Source: Gammaproteobacteria bacterium (GTDB lineage: Bacteria > Pseudomonadota > Gammaproteobacteria > Steroidobacterales > Woeseiaceae). From it: DNA of 64,000 nucleotides. Position numbers and translations under genes: made by a program. The notes under the pieces were generated by a model. The model was not told the DNA's origin. It saw nothing but the letters and a program-made list of their open reading frames with translations, and did not search any database. Positions 18,812 through 27,486 of the stretch are shown here, piece after piece. The stretch lies in assembly GCA_029862045.1 (NCBI GenBank), contig JAOTYE010000002.1, positions 211,643-275,642 on the forward strand, read 5' to 3'. The first letter of the stretch is position 1. Every line of letters starts with the position of its first letter.

Positions 18812-19222
18812 GTGAAGCGAGAACTGACCGTCATGTGCATCATGGCTTGCCTGGCGGCATGCTCATCAACTCCCGAGCAAATCGAAGCCGCTAACGTATC
18901 TGCTCTAAAGTATAAGGATTACACATGCGACGAAATCGAAACGGCGGGCGGAAAAATAAAAGAGAGGATGCTCGCAGGTGACGGGCTTGAAGCTCACGAG
19001 CTGGCACAGCTTAAGGCCGACTTTGAAGCACTGCGTGAGAACTCCACTTACAAAGAATGCAAAAATGATGTCTTTTTGCCTGAAGAGACAAGGGCTGTTG
19101 AGCACGAACAAGCAATTCGAGAATGGAAGACAAAGCGAAATCTCGCTTGTCCCAGACGAATGGTGTCTCGTGGCCTTTGCCGGCACGATTGGGAACTCAC
19201 CCACCCCAAGCCCGTCCCGTAA
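18812..19222 (+). CDS. Small lipoprotein of unknown function
   Basis: GTG 18812 follows a GGGAG ribosome site by 6 bases. The 136-residue product has a lipoprotein signal (lipobox LAAC, Cys17) and then YKDYTCDEI, a motif seen in small lipoproteins with a helical hairpin. A charged helical region follows (residues 45-110). The last 25 residues are Arg/Cys-rich and look unlike the rest; a frameshift near the 3' end is possible, since the +1 frame stays open past 19400. The base composition is lower in GC than in neighbouring genes, which may indicate acquisition by transfer. Confidence 0.65.
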   Translation: MKRELTVMCIMACLAACSSTPEQIEAANVSALKYKDYTCDEIETAGGKIKERMLAGDGLEAHELAQLKADFEALRENSTYKECKNDVFLPEETRAVEHEQAIREWKTKRNLACPRRMVSRGLCRHDWELTHPKPVP

Positions 19223-19290
19223 ATCGCGAAAAGTGCTTCTGTCAGTACTTTTAGAAGAGCCAGTTGGGTTATATCCGGCCGTTCAAGGCT

Positions 19291-19443
19291 CTACCACCTC
19301 GATGTCTGCTTTGGGTCGAGGCGCGTCTCGGTATATCGTTCCGCGACCGTTGCGTAGGAGAAGTCCTCCTGCGATCGTGACGCTAGCGGCAGGCCAAGCA
19401 GGACGACCAGCAACAGGAACTTGAAGAAGCGTACCCAGGTCAT
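19291..19443 (-). CDS. Possible 50-residue exported small protein
   Basis: ATG 19443 has a GGGGGTGTGAG stretch just upstream that could act as a ribosome site. The product begins with a signal-like segment (FFKFLLLVVLLGLPLAS) and ends after a short polar tail. I do not recognise it. It lies in the 354-base gap 19223-19576, where I see no other gene. It could equally be a chance ORF or a truncated remnant. Confidence 0.3.
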   Translation of the reverse strand: MTWVRFFKFLLLVVLLGLPLASRSQEDFSYATVAERYTETRLDPKQTSRW

Positions 19444-19576
19444 CTCACACCCCCTTTTTGGCACATTGGCGAACTCAACTATGCCTCTTTGGACATGGTG
19501 TCTGGTTCACCGGGGAACACTGGGGAAACTACGTAGCGAGAAAACCCCGGTCGGTAAGCGTATTACGATCGATGTT

Positions 19577-20116
19577 TCAGAAGGACTTGCCCAGCGCGCG
19601 TGCGAAATCCGCGTCCGTCAGCTGCCGAAAAGCGTAGCGATATCCGAAGTACACGGCGATACCGTAGAACAGGATGTCCATCGGTTCAAACGTGGCTGTC
19701 ATGATCTCTATTGCGACATCCAGGTTCAGCTGGGACAGGATCTCCAGGTAAGGAATGCCCTCGGCATCGGCTATGAAATACGTCATCGTAAGCAGGTTAC
19801 CCAGCGCACATCCGATCAATGACAGTACTGCACCGGCAACGCCATAAATCTGATCCATTCCCTTGCCGACTATGCGTATAGTAAATCCGACAGCAAAGCC
19901 GATGCCAATGGCGATCCAGCCGATCTGGTAACCCGAAGCTACAGTCACCGCCGCCCAGATACCCGCGCCAACCACAGCTGCGACCAATCCGGCCAGAACG
20001 GCCATGACCAGATTCTGCTCGGAACGCAGTTGTTCCAGGGCCATCTGGAGCTCCGGTTCGGAAATGTTCGCCGCCTGATTCGACGTCGTTTGCTCGTTCG
20101 AGTCGTCGTTGTCCAT
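19577..20116 (-). CDS. Integral membrane protein of unknown function
   Basis: The 179-residue protein has a polar N-terminal tail (about 35 residues), then four hydrophobic segments (about 36-60, 63-85, 92-118 and 145-165). The glycine-rich pair IGWIAIGIGFAVGFTIRIVGKG is typical of inner-membrane proteins. A charged C-terminus (LTDADFARALGKSF) follows. No catalytic motif is visible. It lies 18 bases downstream of cfa on the same strand and may share its transcript. Confidence 0.75.
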   Translation of the reverse strand: MDNDDSNEQTTSNQAANISEPELQMALEQLRSEQNLVMAVLAGLVAAVVGAGIWAAVTVASGYQIGWIAIGIGFAVGFTIRIVGKGMDQIYGVAGAVLSLIGCALGNLLTMTYFIADAEGIPYLEILSQLNLDVAIEIMTATFEPMDILFYGIAVYFGYRYAFRQLTDADFARALGKSF

Positions 20117-20134
20117 GATCGATTTCCTAGATTG

Positions 20135-21277
20135 TCACGCTATGACACGCGCATACACAGAATCACGCATTCCCATTTTGGACATGACGAGCTGCCACAG
20201 CAACAGGTCCTCGACATCAAAAGCCGCCTTGCAGGAGAGCAGGTAATAGTTCCACATGCGCCGGAACTTCTCATCGAACCGATGTTGCCCTTTCAGCGCT
20301 TTGATGGCCTCCCAGTTTTTTTCGAAGTTGGCCTGCCATGCGGCCAGTGTCTTCGAGTAGAAGCGGCCGTAGTTTTCCCAGTCGTGGACGACGAACAGGC
20401 CCTGAATCGCTTTTGCCAGTTGTGGCATCGACGGCGCCATCGAATTGCGGAAGATGTATTTCTCAATCCACGGGTCGACGATGGTCGTACTTTCGCTATT
20501 GCCGATCGTGTGCAGCAGGAACAGCCCATCGTCATCGAGTAGTCGATGAACGACTTGCATGATCTTGCCGTAGTTCTTGTACCCGACATGCTCGATCATG
20601 CCGCAAATCAATATCTTGTCGTAGCGGGTCTCGAGCTTATTCGGAAGATCCCGATAATCCGATGGCACGATATCGACGGGTAGTCCTGCCGTGTGATCGC
20701 GCGCGAACCTGGCCTGCTCGTTCGATAGCGTCACACCCGTAACCTCGCAGCCGCGTGTCGTGGCCGCATATTTGGCAAAGCCTCCCCAGCCACAGCCGAT
20801 GTCCAGCAACCGGTCGTCGCCATTCAGTTCGAGTTTTTCGCACAGCATCTCGAGTTTGTTGATCTCAGCTTGTTGCAGATCGTCAGTATCATTGAAAAAG
20901 CAGCACGTGTACTGATTGTAGGGACCGAGGAACTGTTCGTACATGCGGTGATCGAGGTCGTAGTGCTGTTCTGCAACCGCTACTGCCCGTTTCTTGCTCT
21001 GCAGGTTCGACAACTTGGATTTAAGGTCAAGGAAGATGCGGTTGATCCGTGACAACTGGCTATTGTGCGTATCGGCACCAATCAAGCGCCGGAAAAGAGC
21101 GTCGAGCGACGCCACATCCCAGTCACCATCAATGTAGGCCTCCCCGAGACCGACCGAGCCGCGGGCCGTACGGCGAAAAAACCGCTCCCGGTTTACCTGA
21201 ATATCCCACGGCCTGTCGCCATTAATGGCTACGTCTGCCCTGGCAAGCGTGTTTGTCACAATGCGCTTAAAAGCCAT
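20135..21277 (-). CDS. cfa: Cyclopropane-fatty-acyl-phospholipid synthase
   Basis: From ATG 21277 (GGAG 5 bases upstream) the protein has 380 residues, as in E. coli Cfa. It methylenates unsaturated acyl chains of membrane phospholipids using S-adenosylmethionine. The SAM motif LDIGCGWGGFAKYAA lies in the middle; FLGPYNQYTCCFF and the C-terminal CKAAFDVEDLLLWQLVMSK region are also conserved. The frame extends to 21295, but the upstream ATG lacks a ribosome site. Cfa proteins usually act in stationary phase or acid stress. Confidence 0.95.
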   Translation of the reverse strand: MAFKRIVTNTLARADVAINGDRPWDIQVNRERFFRRTARGSVGLGEAYIDGDWDVASLDALFRRLIGADTHNSQLSRINRIFLDLKSKLSNLQSKKRAVAVAEQHYDLDHRMYEQFLGPYNQYTCCFFNDTDDLQQAEINKLEMLCEKLELNGDDRLLDIGCGWGGFAKYAATTRGCEVTGVTLSNEQARFARDHTAGLPVDIVPSDYRDLPNKLETRYDKILICGMIEHVGYKNYGKIMQVVHRLLDDDGLFLLHTIGNSESTTIVDPWIEKYIFRNSMAPSMPQLAKAIQGLFVVHDWENYGRFYSKTLAAWQANFEKNWEAIKALKGQHRFDEKFRRMWNYYLLSCKAAFDVEDLLLWQLVMSKMGMRDSVYARVIA

Positions 21278-21411
21278 GATTACTCCGCGTGTCACATCCG
21301 CCAGTTATAGTGAAATCGGGCGAAAAACTGGATTTTCAGCCTGTGTTAAATACGTATTGCCGCGTGGTCCCTGGCGTTCGAATCTAACATTGCGTAACCG
21401 GAGGAGTAACG

Positions 21412-21858
21412 GTGCAAGACTTTCCCCACCACTATGTCGTCGCAGCATCAGCCCGAAGCGATAGCAATGTCCAACTGGCGAGCCCCGGCGTTGACAACAT
21501 CGAATCGGCAGGACCGGCTGAATTCGGCGGGCCCGGCGATCAATGGTCGCCTGAGACCCTGCTCGTGGCTTCTGTCGCGGACTGTTTTATTCTGTCGTTC
21601 AAGGCAATCGCTCGGGCGTCGAGGTTGGAGTGGAGCGCACTGACCTGTGACGTCGTCGGCGACCTGAATCGGGTGGATCGGGTCACGCAATTCACCGCTT
21701 TTAGCATTCGCGCAACGCTCGAGGTGCCGGATAGCACGAACGAGAGCAAGGCGCTGCGCCTGTTGGAAAAGGCGGAGAAGTCCTGCCTGATCACGAACTC
21801 CCTGATCGCGGATTCGCAGCTCGAGGCCGAGGTTCGGGTTGCGGGCATGGCAGCCTGA
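21412..21858 (+). CDS. OsmC family peroxiredoxin-like protein
   Basis: The 148-residue protein starts with GTG 21412. The family's two redox cysteines are visible in ADCF (about residue 57) and KSCLITNSL (about residue 124), with PETLLVASVADC as the signature helix. OsmC/Ohr proteins reduce organic hydroperoxides with lipoyl or thiol donors. It is divergent from cfa and convergent with the DoxX gene (20-base gap). Whether it is of the Ohr, OsmC or YhfA subtype cannot be decided by eye. Confidence 0.88.
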   Translation: MQDFPHHYVVAASARSDSNVQLASPGVDNIESAGPAEFGGPGDQWSPETLLVASVADCFILSFKAIARASRLEWSALTCDVVGDLNRVDRVTQFTAFSIRATLEVPDSTNESKALRLLEKAEKSCLITNSLIADSQLEAEVRVAGMAA

Positions 21859-21878
21859 TCGTCAGGTGCCCGCCACAA

Positions 21879-22376
21879 CTACCTGAAACGCTTGGCGAGG
21901 ACGTGGTCGATGCTGAGCTTGCCGGCACCTTTGAAGACGAGCGGCACGAGCATCGCCAGGAACAATAGCGGGATACGGTAATTGCCGAAGCCTTTGTTCG
22001 AAACCGAATAGCCCTTCCAGAGTTCGGCGAAGCTCGAATAATCGTCGGGCCAGTGAACGCCGGAGATTGCAACAATCGTCAGTATCACGAGACTGAAGGC
22101 CCAGAATCTTGTGAACAATCCAAGCACCAATCCAGCGGCGCCGAGAATTTCGGACCATGTCGCGATGAACCAGCTTATTTCAACGGGAACTACGTTGAAC
22201 GGAAACGGAAAATTGTCCTGTACATTTGCAAACCAGTTATTGCCGTTGAGTTTCATCATGCCGGCTTTACCGAATTCGTATGCCATCAACAGGCGAATCG
22301 GCAAAAGCGCGACCCAGTCGCCGGCCGGATCAAGAACGTTTACCACGCGTTTCCAGAATTGATGTAGCTTGTCCAT
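21879..22376 (-). CDS. DoxX family membrane protein
   Basis: The 165-residue protein has four membrane segments and the DoxX features LPIRLLMAYEFGKAGMMKL and WSEILGAAGLVLGLFTR. It is the last gene of the operon with HvfC-like and MNIO (DUF692) genes, 10 bases after HvfC. DoxX proteins are frequent members of such operons (named HvfE in Legionella-type clusters), where they may supply electrons or anchor the system at the inner membrane. That role is inference. Confidence 0.88.
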   Translation of the reverse strand: MDKLHQFWKRVVNVLDPAGDWVALLPIRLLMAYEFGKAGMMKLNGNNWFANVQDNFPFPFNVVPVEISWFIATWSEILGAAGLVLGLFTRFWAFSLVILTIVAISGVHWPDDYSSFAELWKGYSVSNKGFGNYRIPLLFLAMLVPLVFKGAGKLSIDHVLAKRFR

Positions 22377-22386
22377 TGCTAACTCC

Positions 22387-23160
22387 TTAGTCTGGCGATC
22401 GTGTGCCAGTTAGAATTTCAAGTTGTCTCATTTCCTCGAGTGCCGCAGCGCCGTGTTGAATCAGTGCGTCGACATCCGTGTAATTGATTTCCTCGGCGAC
22501 CGATCGCAGCAGTGCTTCGCCGGATTTCTGTGAGTCGTTTTCATCGATTATTTCGAGCAGTCGTGCTGTGATCGGATTAAGTTCGAGAAATCCGACCTTG
22601 TCGTCGCTGCGGCGATAAACGGCGAGGAAGACTGGCTGTTCGGCAGGTTCTGCCGGCATGTAGTCGTTCGATATGCGGTGTACCGGATATTGATACGCAT
22701 ACACCCACGCCAGCTCCGACCTAACGGGGATGTTTGCGAGCAAATCTCCGTTGGGGTCGATATCTGTCAAATCATTGCTGGCTTCCGAAATCGAAAGTGC
22801 CAACTCGATGTACTCGTAATGCGCGAGCTCGAGCAGAAACGGAAAATCGTCTTCTTGTAATTCGTATTCATGCTGCAGAAAAGCGAGAAACTCCTCAGGC
22901 AGTTGTAGAAAATAAGGCGTCTCGGCGCGGTGTCGTTGCATGAACTGACGAATCAAGCTTTTCCACTTTGTGTCTGAGTGCAACTTCTTCAAGACAGGGA
23001 ACATATTCGATAACAGGTTGCGCAAATTATTGAAAAATAACTCGCGATAGATTGCCATGCGGCGATCCTCGACACCTTCGGGTGGCGACACGTGTTCGGG
23101 GTCGCGAATATGCGCCGCGAAGGCAATCTGCTTTTTCTGGAAGTCAGGCAGTTCAGCCAT
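22387..23160 (-). CDS. HvfC-like (DUF2063) partner of MNIO enzyme
   Basis: The 257-residue protein has the DUF2063 N-terminal domain (FQKKQIAFAAHIRDPE, YRELFFNNLRNLLSNMFPVL, and FLLELAHYEYIELAL at about residues 115-130) and a C-terminal half that resembles a winged-helix precursor-binding domain. In characterised systems the protein brings the precursor peptide to the DUF692 enzyme. Its start overlaps the upstream MNIO gene by 8 bases, which indicates translational coupling and a stable complex. Confidence 0.88.
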   Translation of the reverse strand: MAELPDFQKKQIAFAAHIRDPEHVSPPEGVEDRRMAIYRELFFNNLRNLLSNMFPVLKKLHSDTKWKSLIRQFMQRHRAETPYFLQLPEEFLAFLQHEYELQEDDFPFLLELAHYEYIELALSISEASNDLTDIDPNGDLLANIPVRSELAWVYAYQYPVHRISNDYMPAEPAEQPVFLAVYRRSDDKVGFLELNPITARLLEIIDENDSQKSGEALLRSVAEEINYTDVDALIQHGAAALEEMRQLEILTGTRSPD

Positions 23161-24007
23161 TGGCAGCCTCCCTTGTCGCGGCTTCAGTCTGAAGCTTCCG
23201 GATGTGAGTCAGCTCATCAAGCAATTCTTCGATAGGTGGGAAGTTGAAATCACGTTCGAGCAATGTTGGTACGGCACCAAAGTGTGCGTAGGCGTCAGCA
23301 AGCAGTTGCCAGGCCTGATCATCGACCGGTGCGCCATGCGTGTCGATGCGCAGGTCCTCGGCTTCGATATAGTGTCCCGCCAGATGAAAATACCGAATCC
23401 GGTCGGCAGGCATCTTGAGCATGAACTCGTGCGCGTCATAGTTGTGATTGATGCTGTTGACGACAATATTGTTGATGTCGAGCATCAGGTCGCAATCGGC
23501 CTCGTCGAGAACGGCAAGCGTGAATTCCGCCTCGTTCATCGACGTGTCGGTCGGTGCGTAGTAGGAGACGTTTTCGAGCGCGATGCGTTGCTCGAGAATG
23601 TCCTGTACTCGCCGGACCCGGTCAGCGACGTATTTGACCGCATCTTCGGTAAAAGGAATTGGCATCAGGTCATACAGTTGCCCGTCGTCGCCGCAGTAAC
23701 TCAAGTGCTCCGAGTACATGCGAATTTTGTGCTCCGCCATGAAATCCTTGATATCGCGAACGAGCTGCTCATCGAGTGGAGCAGGGGAGCCGATAGACAA
23801 CGACAAGCCATGAATCAAGAACGGATACCGCTCGGTAAACCAGCGTAGTTTCTTGCCGAGCGCGCCGCCGACGTGAATCCAGTTCTCCGGCGCGATCTCC
23901 ATGAAATCGATGCTACCGGGCGACACCTGCTTCAGCTTGTCCGCCAATGGACGCCTGAAACCAAGGCCAGCGCCCGATACCGGGTATTGTGGGTTTGGAT
24001 CGCTCAT
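23153..24007 (-). CDS. HvfB/DUF692 multinuclear nonheme iron enzyme (MNIO)
   Basis: From ATG 24007 the protein has 284 residues. ATG 24022 is an alternative five codons upstream. It is a TIM-barrel MNIO; conserved iron-ligand segments visible are FLIHGLSLSIG, YSEHLSYCGDDG, LENVSYYAP, LMLDINNIVVNSINH, YFHLAGHY, DTHGAPVDDQAW and LLERDFNFP. The family installs oxazolone/thioamide-type changes on cysteines of RiPP precursors, several of which bind copper. It is the first gene of the operon with HvfC and DoxX. No precursor gene is visible upstream: the 79 bases to the DUF1841 gene encode nothing longer than about ten residues. Confidence 0.92.
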   Translation of the reverse strand: MSDPNPQYPVSGAGLGFRRPLADKLKQVSPGSIDFMEIAPENWIHVGGALGKKLRWFTERYPFLIHGLSLSIGSPAPLDEQLVRDIKDFMAEHKIRMYSEHLSYCGDDGQLYDLMPIPFTEDAVKYVADRVRRVQDILEQRIALENVSYYAPTDTSMNEAEFTLAVLDEADCDLMLDINNIVVNSINHNYDAHEFMLKMPADRIRYFHLAGHYIEAEDLRIDTHGAPVDDQAWQLLADAYAHFGAVPTLLERDFNFPPIEELLDELTHIRKLQTEAATREAANG

Positions 24008-24086
24008 TTCAGTCCCGTTCATGAGTTACAACACAAGACCACACGATGGTCGCATTTATTACACTGCAAAGCCCTGTACGTATGGC

Positions 24087-24503
24087 CTAAAGCTGCCTCA
24101 AGCGTTCAAGATACTGCGATTCATCGGGCGCTCGATTCTGGCGCTGTGCTTCCCACAACGTCTCAGCCAGGCAATCGATCATGCGATGCTCGGTGCTGTG
24201 GGCATCGCCGCTCTGTGCGGCGAGATCGCGAAAAATTGCCGCGATCCCCGCGGGCCGGTCCGTGGCCACCTGTTCACGGATGCCAAGGTGCAGGCCCATA
24301 TGCAGAAACGGATTCGTTTCGCCCCCCTCAACGCTAAAGTTACGCTCGAGATCGCCCGTGACCGTGTCCTGGTATTCCGGGTGATCCGCGATAACCGCCG
24401 CGATCTGCGCCTCAAGCGGCGAGAGCATCTGCTTGTCGCATTGCTTGCGCCAGGTAGATGCATACATCTTGCGTAACTCGTCACGGTCCTGACCGAAGAT
24501 CAT
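24087..24503 (-). CDS. DUF1841 family protein
   Basis: From ATG 24503 the protein has 138 residues and starts MIFGQDRDELRKMY, the family's usual beginning. NPFLHMGLHLGIREQV in the middle is its signature. The start codon overlaps the nth stop by four bases (ATGA). It is cytosolic with no recognisable catalytic site, and its function is unknown. The position directly after nth is common in gamma- and betaproteobacteria. The frame is open to 24605, but that part is a shadow of nth. Confidence 0.88.
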   Translation of the reverse strand: MIFGQDRDELRKMYASTWRKQCDKQMLSPLEAQIAAVIADHPEYQDTVTGDLERNFSVEGGETNPFLHMGLHLGIREQVATDRPAGIAAIFRDLAAQSGDAHSTEHRMIDCLAETLWEAQRQNRAPDESQYLERLRQL

Positions 24504-25135
24504 GAGAATTGCTTGCGCCGGTACTCGCACGATTCGACGATCGGACACGCGCCACAGAGCGGTTTGCGAGCTTTGCAGATGTAGCGACCATGCAGGATTA
24601 GCCAATGATGTGCATTTTTCCTGAATTCGTCGGGCGTCAGGCGCACGAGACGCTTTTCGACCTCGAGCGGCGTCTTGCCCCGGGCAATACCGGTCCGGTT
24701 CGAAACGCGAAAGATGTGCGTATCGACCGCGATCGTCGGTTCGCCGAATGCCGTGTTCAGAACGACGTTCGCCGTTTTACGGCCCACTCCCGGTAGTTTT
24801 TCAAGTTCTTCGCGAGACTGGGGGACCTTGCTGCCATGCTCATCGATCAGAATTCGGCAGGTCTTGATAATGTTCCCGGCTTTGCTGTTGAACAGACCAA
24901 TCGTCCTTATGTAGGGCTTGAGTCCGGAGACGCCGAGTTCGAATATCTTCTCAGGCGTATTGGCGACCGGATAAAGCATGTCCGTCGCCTTGTTGACGCT
25001 GATGTCGGTCGCCTGCGCCGACAGAATCACCGCGATGAGCAACTCGAACGGACTGTCATAGTGAAGTTCAGTGTCGGGACTCGGATCGAGCTCACGCAAC
25101 TTCGCATAGATAGCCGTACGGATTTCCTTGTTCAT
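24500..25135 (-). CDS. nth: Endonuclease III
   Basis: The 211-residue enzyme is a base-excision repair glycosylase/AP lyase for oxidised pyrimidines. It has the helix-hairpin-helix LPGVGRKTANVVL with the catalytic Lys, the catalytic Asp in VDTHIFRV, and a [4Fe-4S] cluster with cysteines 187, 194, 197 and 203. It follows rsxE with a 1-base overlap and precedes the DUF1841 gene, the order found in E. coli downstream of rsxABCDGE. Confidence 0.97.
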   Translation of the reverse strand: MNKEIRTAIYAKLRELDPSPDTELHYDSPFELLIAVILSAQATDISVNKATDMLYPVANTPEKIFELGVSGLKPYIRTIGLFNSKAGNIIKTCRILIDEHGSKVPQSREELEKLPGVGRKTANVVLNTAFGEPTIAVDTHIFRVSNRTGIARGKTPLEVEKRLVRLTPDEFRKNAHHWLILHGRYICKARKPLCGACPIVESCEYRRKQFS

Positions 25136-25803
25136 CAGCGAGACTGTCGCAGGCTGCGCTGCATGCCCGCATTGCGGCGCTTTTGATCGATGTAATTTTT
25201 GAGTGCAACAGCGATTGCGAGGCTGAAGAAAGCGCCGGGTGGCAGAATTGCAAGTAACAATCCGCTGTCGGCGAATGAAAATCCGTGAAATGGCTCGCCG
25301 CCCGTAATCATATCGAGTCGCGACAGGATGGATGCTTGCCCAACAAGCTCGCGAAACGCGCCTATCCCCATGAGTAGCATCGCGAAGCCTGCTCCCATGC
25401 CAATTCCATCAGCAATGCTCGCGCCAATCGGGTTTCGAGACGCAAATATCTCTGCGCGCGCAACGATCGCGCAGTTTGTCACGATAAGCGGTATGAAAAT
25501 GCCGAGCGAGCGGTCGAGCGTTGGAAACCAGGCTTTGAAAACGAGTTCGATGCACGTAACAAGACTTGCGATGATCAATACGTATATAGGAATACGTATT
25601 TCCTGCCTGATCCAGCGTCGCGTCGCTGAGACAAGTGCATTCGAGAAGGTCAAGACAAATAGTGTGGCAACCCCAAGCCCCAGGCCATTTACAAAAGTCG
25701 TGGTCACCGCCAACAGCGGGCACAGGCCGAGCAGCTGCACAAGCCCCGGGTTCTCCTCCCACAGGCCGGTTTGCAGTCTCTCGATGAATCCGCCCGATGT
25801 CAT
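25135..25803 (-). CDS. rsxE: Rsx/Rnf electron transport complex subunit E
   Basis: The 222-residue inner-membrane protein has six hydrophobic segments and the typical NPGLVQLLGLCPLLAVTTT opening and FVTNGLGLG-like region. RsxE and RsxA form the membrane pair that holds the buried [2Fe-2S] cluster; the cysteine of LGLCPLL is its ligand. Its start overlaps the rsxG stop by 4 bases. The C-terminal end is basic (QKRRNAGMQRSL), as in many homologues. Confidence 0.95.
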   Translation of the reverse strand: MTSGGFIERLQTGLWEENPGLVQLLGLCPLLAVTTTFVNGLGLGVATLFVLTFSNALVSATRRWIRQEIRIPIYVLIIASLVTCIELVFKAWFPTLDRSLGIFIPLIVTNCAIVARAEIFASRNPIGASIADGIGMGAGFAMLLMGIGAFRELVGQASILSRLDMITGGEPFHGFSFADSGLLLAILPPGAFFSLAIAVALKNYIDQKRRNAGMQRSLRQSR

Positions 25804-26435
25804 TCGGTTTCCTCTGTCGCCGGAAGGGAGAAAATCTCGTCACGATGCGCGTCGAAGTATATCAAGGTGTCACGAATCGCCTTGATGACGGCGCGCGGCG
25901 TAATCGACGCACCTGTGAGTTGATCAAACTCGCCACCATCGCCCTTGATACCCCACGCCGTAACAACCGGGTCACCCATGGAGCGACCGTCGAACTGAAA
26001 TACCCAATCGGATCGTGTCGAATCTATCTTGTCGCCGAGTCCCGGGGTTTCGCGATGCTGAAGGATCCGCACGCCGGTCACCGTGCCGTCGAAGCCGACA
26101 CCTACCAGGATGCGGATCGCGCCTGAGAAGCCATCTCGCGCGGTGACAACGAACAGAACCGCGACCGGTTGCTCGGCGGAAAATACCCGGTAGATGATGG
26201 CAGCGTCATTGCCAGGCAGATCGTGTGGTGGTTGCAGGACAAGACGTGACTCGCTGACGCTACTGTCATAAAACACGCCGGCGAGCGCGGGTTGCAAGCT
26301 CTTTTCGAGGAGCGCTTTTTCATTGGCGGCGATGCGATCTTCGGTTAGCTGGTAGGTTGCGGCGACCAACGCTGTACAAATCGCCGCAATCACTGCGAGG
26401 GTCATGCCGGTCTTGATGACGGTCTGATCAGTCAC
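25800..26435 (-). CDS. rsxG: Rsx/Rnf complex subunit G, covalent FMN protein
   Basis: The 211-residue protein has one N-terminal membrane segment (about 10-27) and a periplasmic FMN-binding domain. The covalent attachment motif is LTGASIT (about residue 175; the threonine that carries FMN follows the SGAS-type pattern). It accepts electrons in the periplasmic part of the complex. It overlaps rsxD and rsxE by 4 bases each, so its translation is coupled to both. Confidence 0.95.
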   Translation of the reverse strand: MTDQTVIKTGMTLAVIAAICTALVAATYQLTEDRIAANEKALLEKSLQPALAGVFYDSSVSESRLVLQPPHDLPGNDAAIIYRVFSAEQPVAVLFVVTARDGFSGAIRILVGVGFDGTVTGVRILQHRETPGLGDKIDSTRSDWVFQFDGRSMGDPVVTAWGIKGDGGEFDQLTGASITPRAVIKAIRDTLIYFDAHRDEIFSLPATEETE

Positions 26436-27484
26436 TGTCTGTCAGCGCGCCGTGGATGTCCGACGATGTGCGGTCGAGTGATGTAGTCGATCGCCGGCGT
26501 TGCCATGTTCATAAGCAATACCGCAAACGCTACTCCGTCAGCGAATGAGCCCCATTTTCGAATCGCGAAGATCAGGAAGCCGATGCCACAACCGTATACA
26601 AAGCGACCTTTTGGGCTCGTGGCGGCGGATACGGGGTCGGTCGCGATGAAGAACGCGCACAGAATCGTTGCGCCCGAAAAAAGATGAAAGCCGGGACTCG
26701 CGTTCGCTCCCGGAGCAATGATGTACATCAGGCCAGCCGGGATCAGCAAGCCCGCGAACACGCCTGCCGGAATTTGCCAGCGAATGATTTTCTTGACGAG
26801 TAGCCAGAATCCGCCGAACGCAAAGAAATTGCCGATCCACTCCCAGCCACGACCGCCGAAGTCACCCATCATCGGGTTGGTTCGTATCTCAGCATAGGTG
26901 CGCATGCCGCGGAGACCCGATTGCATCGCGTCGAGCGGCGTCGCACGGCTAATCGCGTCAAATGTCAGGGTATCCGGAAGCGATCCGGTCAGCGTATAAC
27001 TGACGGTCTGGAGAACGGTCAGGCCGATGTAGTCGATGTCCCCCATGCGCGGCGCAACCCACAGGTTCATCTCCATCGGAAACGCGACGAGTATGACAAC
27101 ATAGCCGGCCATGGCCGGATTGAAGACGTTAAAGCCAATGCCGCCATAAAGATGCTTCGCCACGACCACGGCGAACAAAGACCCGGTCGCCGTAACCCAC
27201 CATGGCGTTAACGATGGTAACGCGAAGGCGAGTAGTGCCGCAGTAACCAGTGCGCTGTAATCGGCGAGGGCGGCTTCAGGGGCGCGGCTGCGGGCGCGCA
27301 TCATCAATGCTTCGCCGCCGATGCAAAATGCTGACGCGACAAGCAGGTTGAACAGGAATCCAGGCCCGAAATACCACACATGTGCAAGGGCAGCCGGAAT
27401 CAGCGCGGCGAGAACCTGCAACATCATTGCTGCGACATCGGCCTTCGGTGCCAGATAGGGCGCTTCTCGTCTGACGAATTCCAC
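26432..27484 (-). CDS. rsxD: Rsx/Rnf complex subunit D
   Basis: The 350-residue membrane protein has about ten membrane segments. The covalent FMN site of RnfD is seen at SRATPLDA (about residue 185). The FSGATILCAFFIATDPVSA segment near the C-terminus is conserved in RnfD and NqrB. With RsxC, B, G, A and E it moves electrons between NADH and ferredoxin or SoxR, usually coupled to ion movement. It starts 2 bases after the rsxC stop. Confidence 0.95.
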   Translation of the reverse strand: MEFVRREAPYLAPKADVAAMMLQVLAALIPAALAHVWYFGPGFLFNLLVASAFCIGGEALMMRARSRAPEAALADYSALVTAALLAFALPSLTPWWVTATGSLFAVVVAKHLYGGIGFNVFNPAMAGYVVILVAFPMEMNLWVAPRMGDIDYIGLTVLQTVSYTLTGSLPDTLTFDAISRATPLDAMQSGLRGMRTYAEIRTNPMMGDFGGRGWEWIGNFFAFGGFWLLVKKIIRWQIPAGVFAGLLIPAGLMYIIAPGANASPGFHLFSGATILCAFFIATDPVSAATSPKGRFVYGCGIGFLIFAIRKWGSFADGVAFAVLLMNMATPAIDYITRPHIVGHPRRADRQ

Positions 27485-27486
27485 CG

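Noticed and set aside
24022..24086. Possible RiPP precursor upstream of the MNIO gene
   Set aside because: The longest in-frame ATG peptide is about nine residues with a single cysteine, too short to be a credible precursor.
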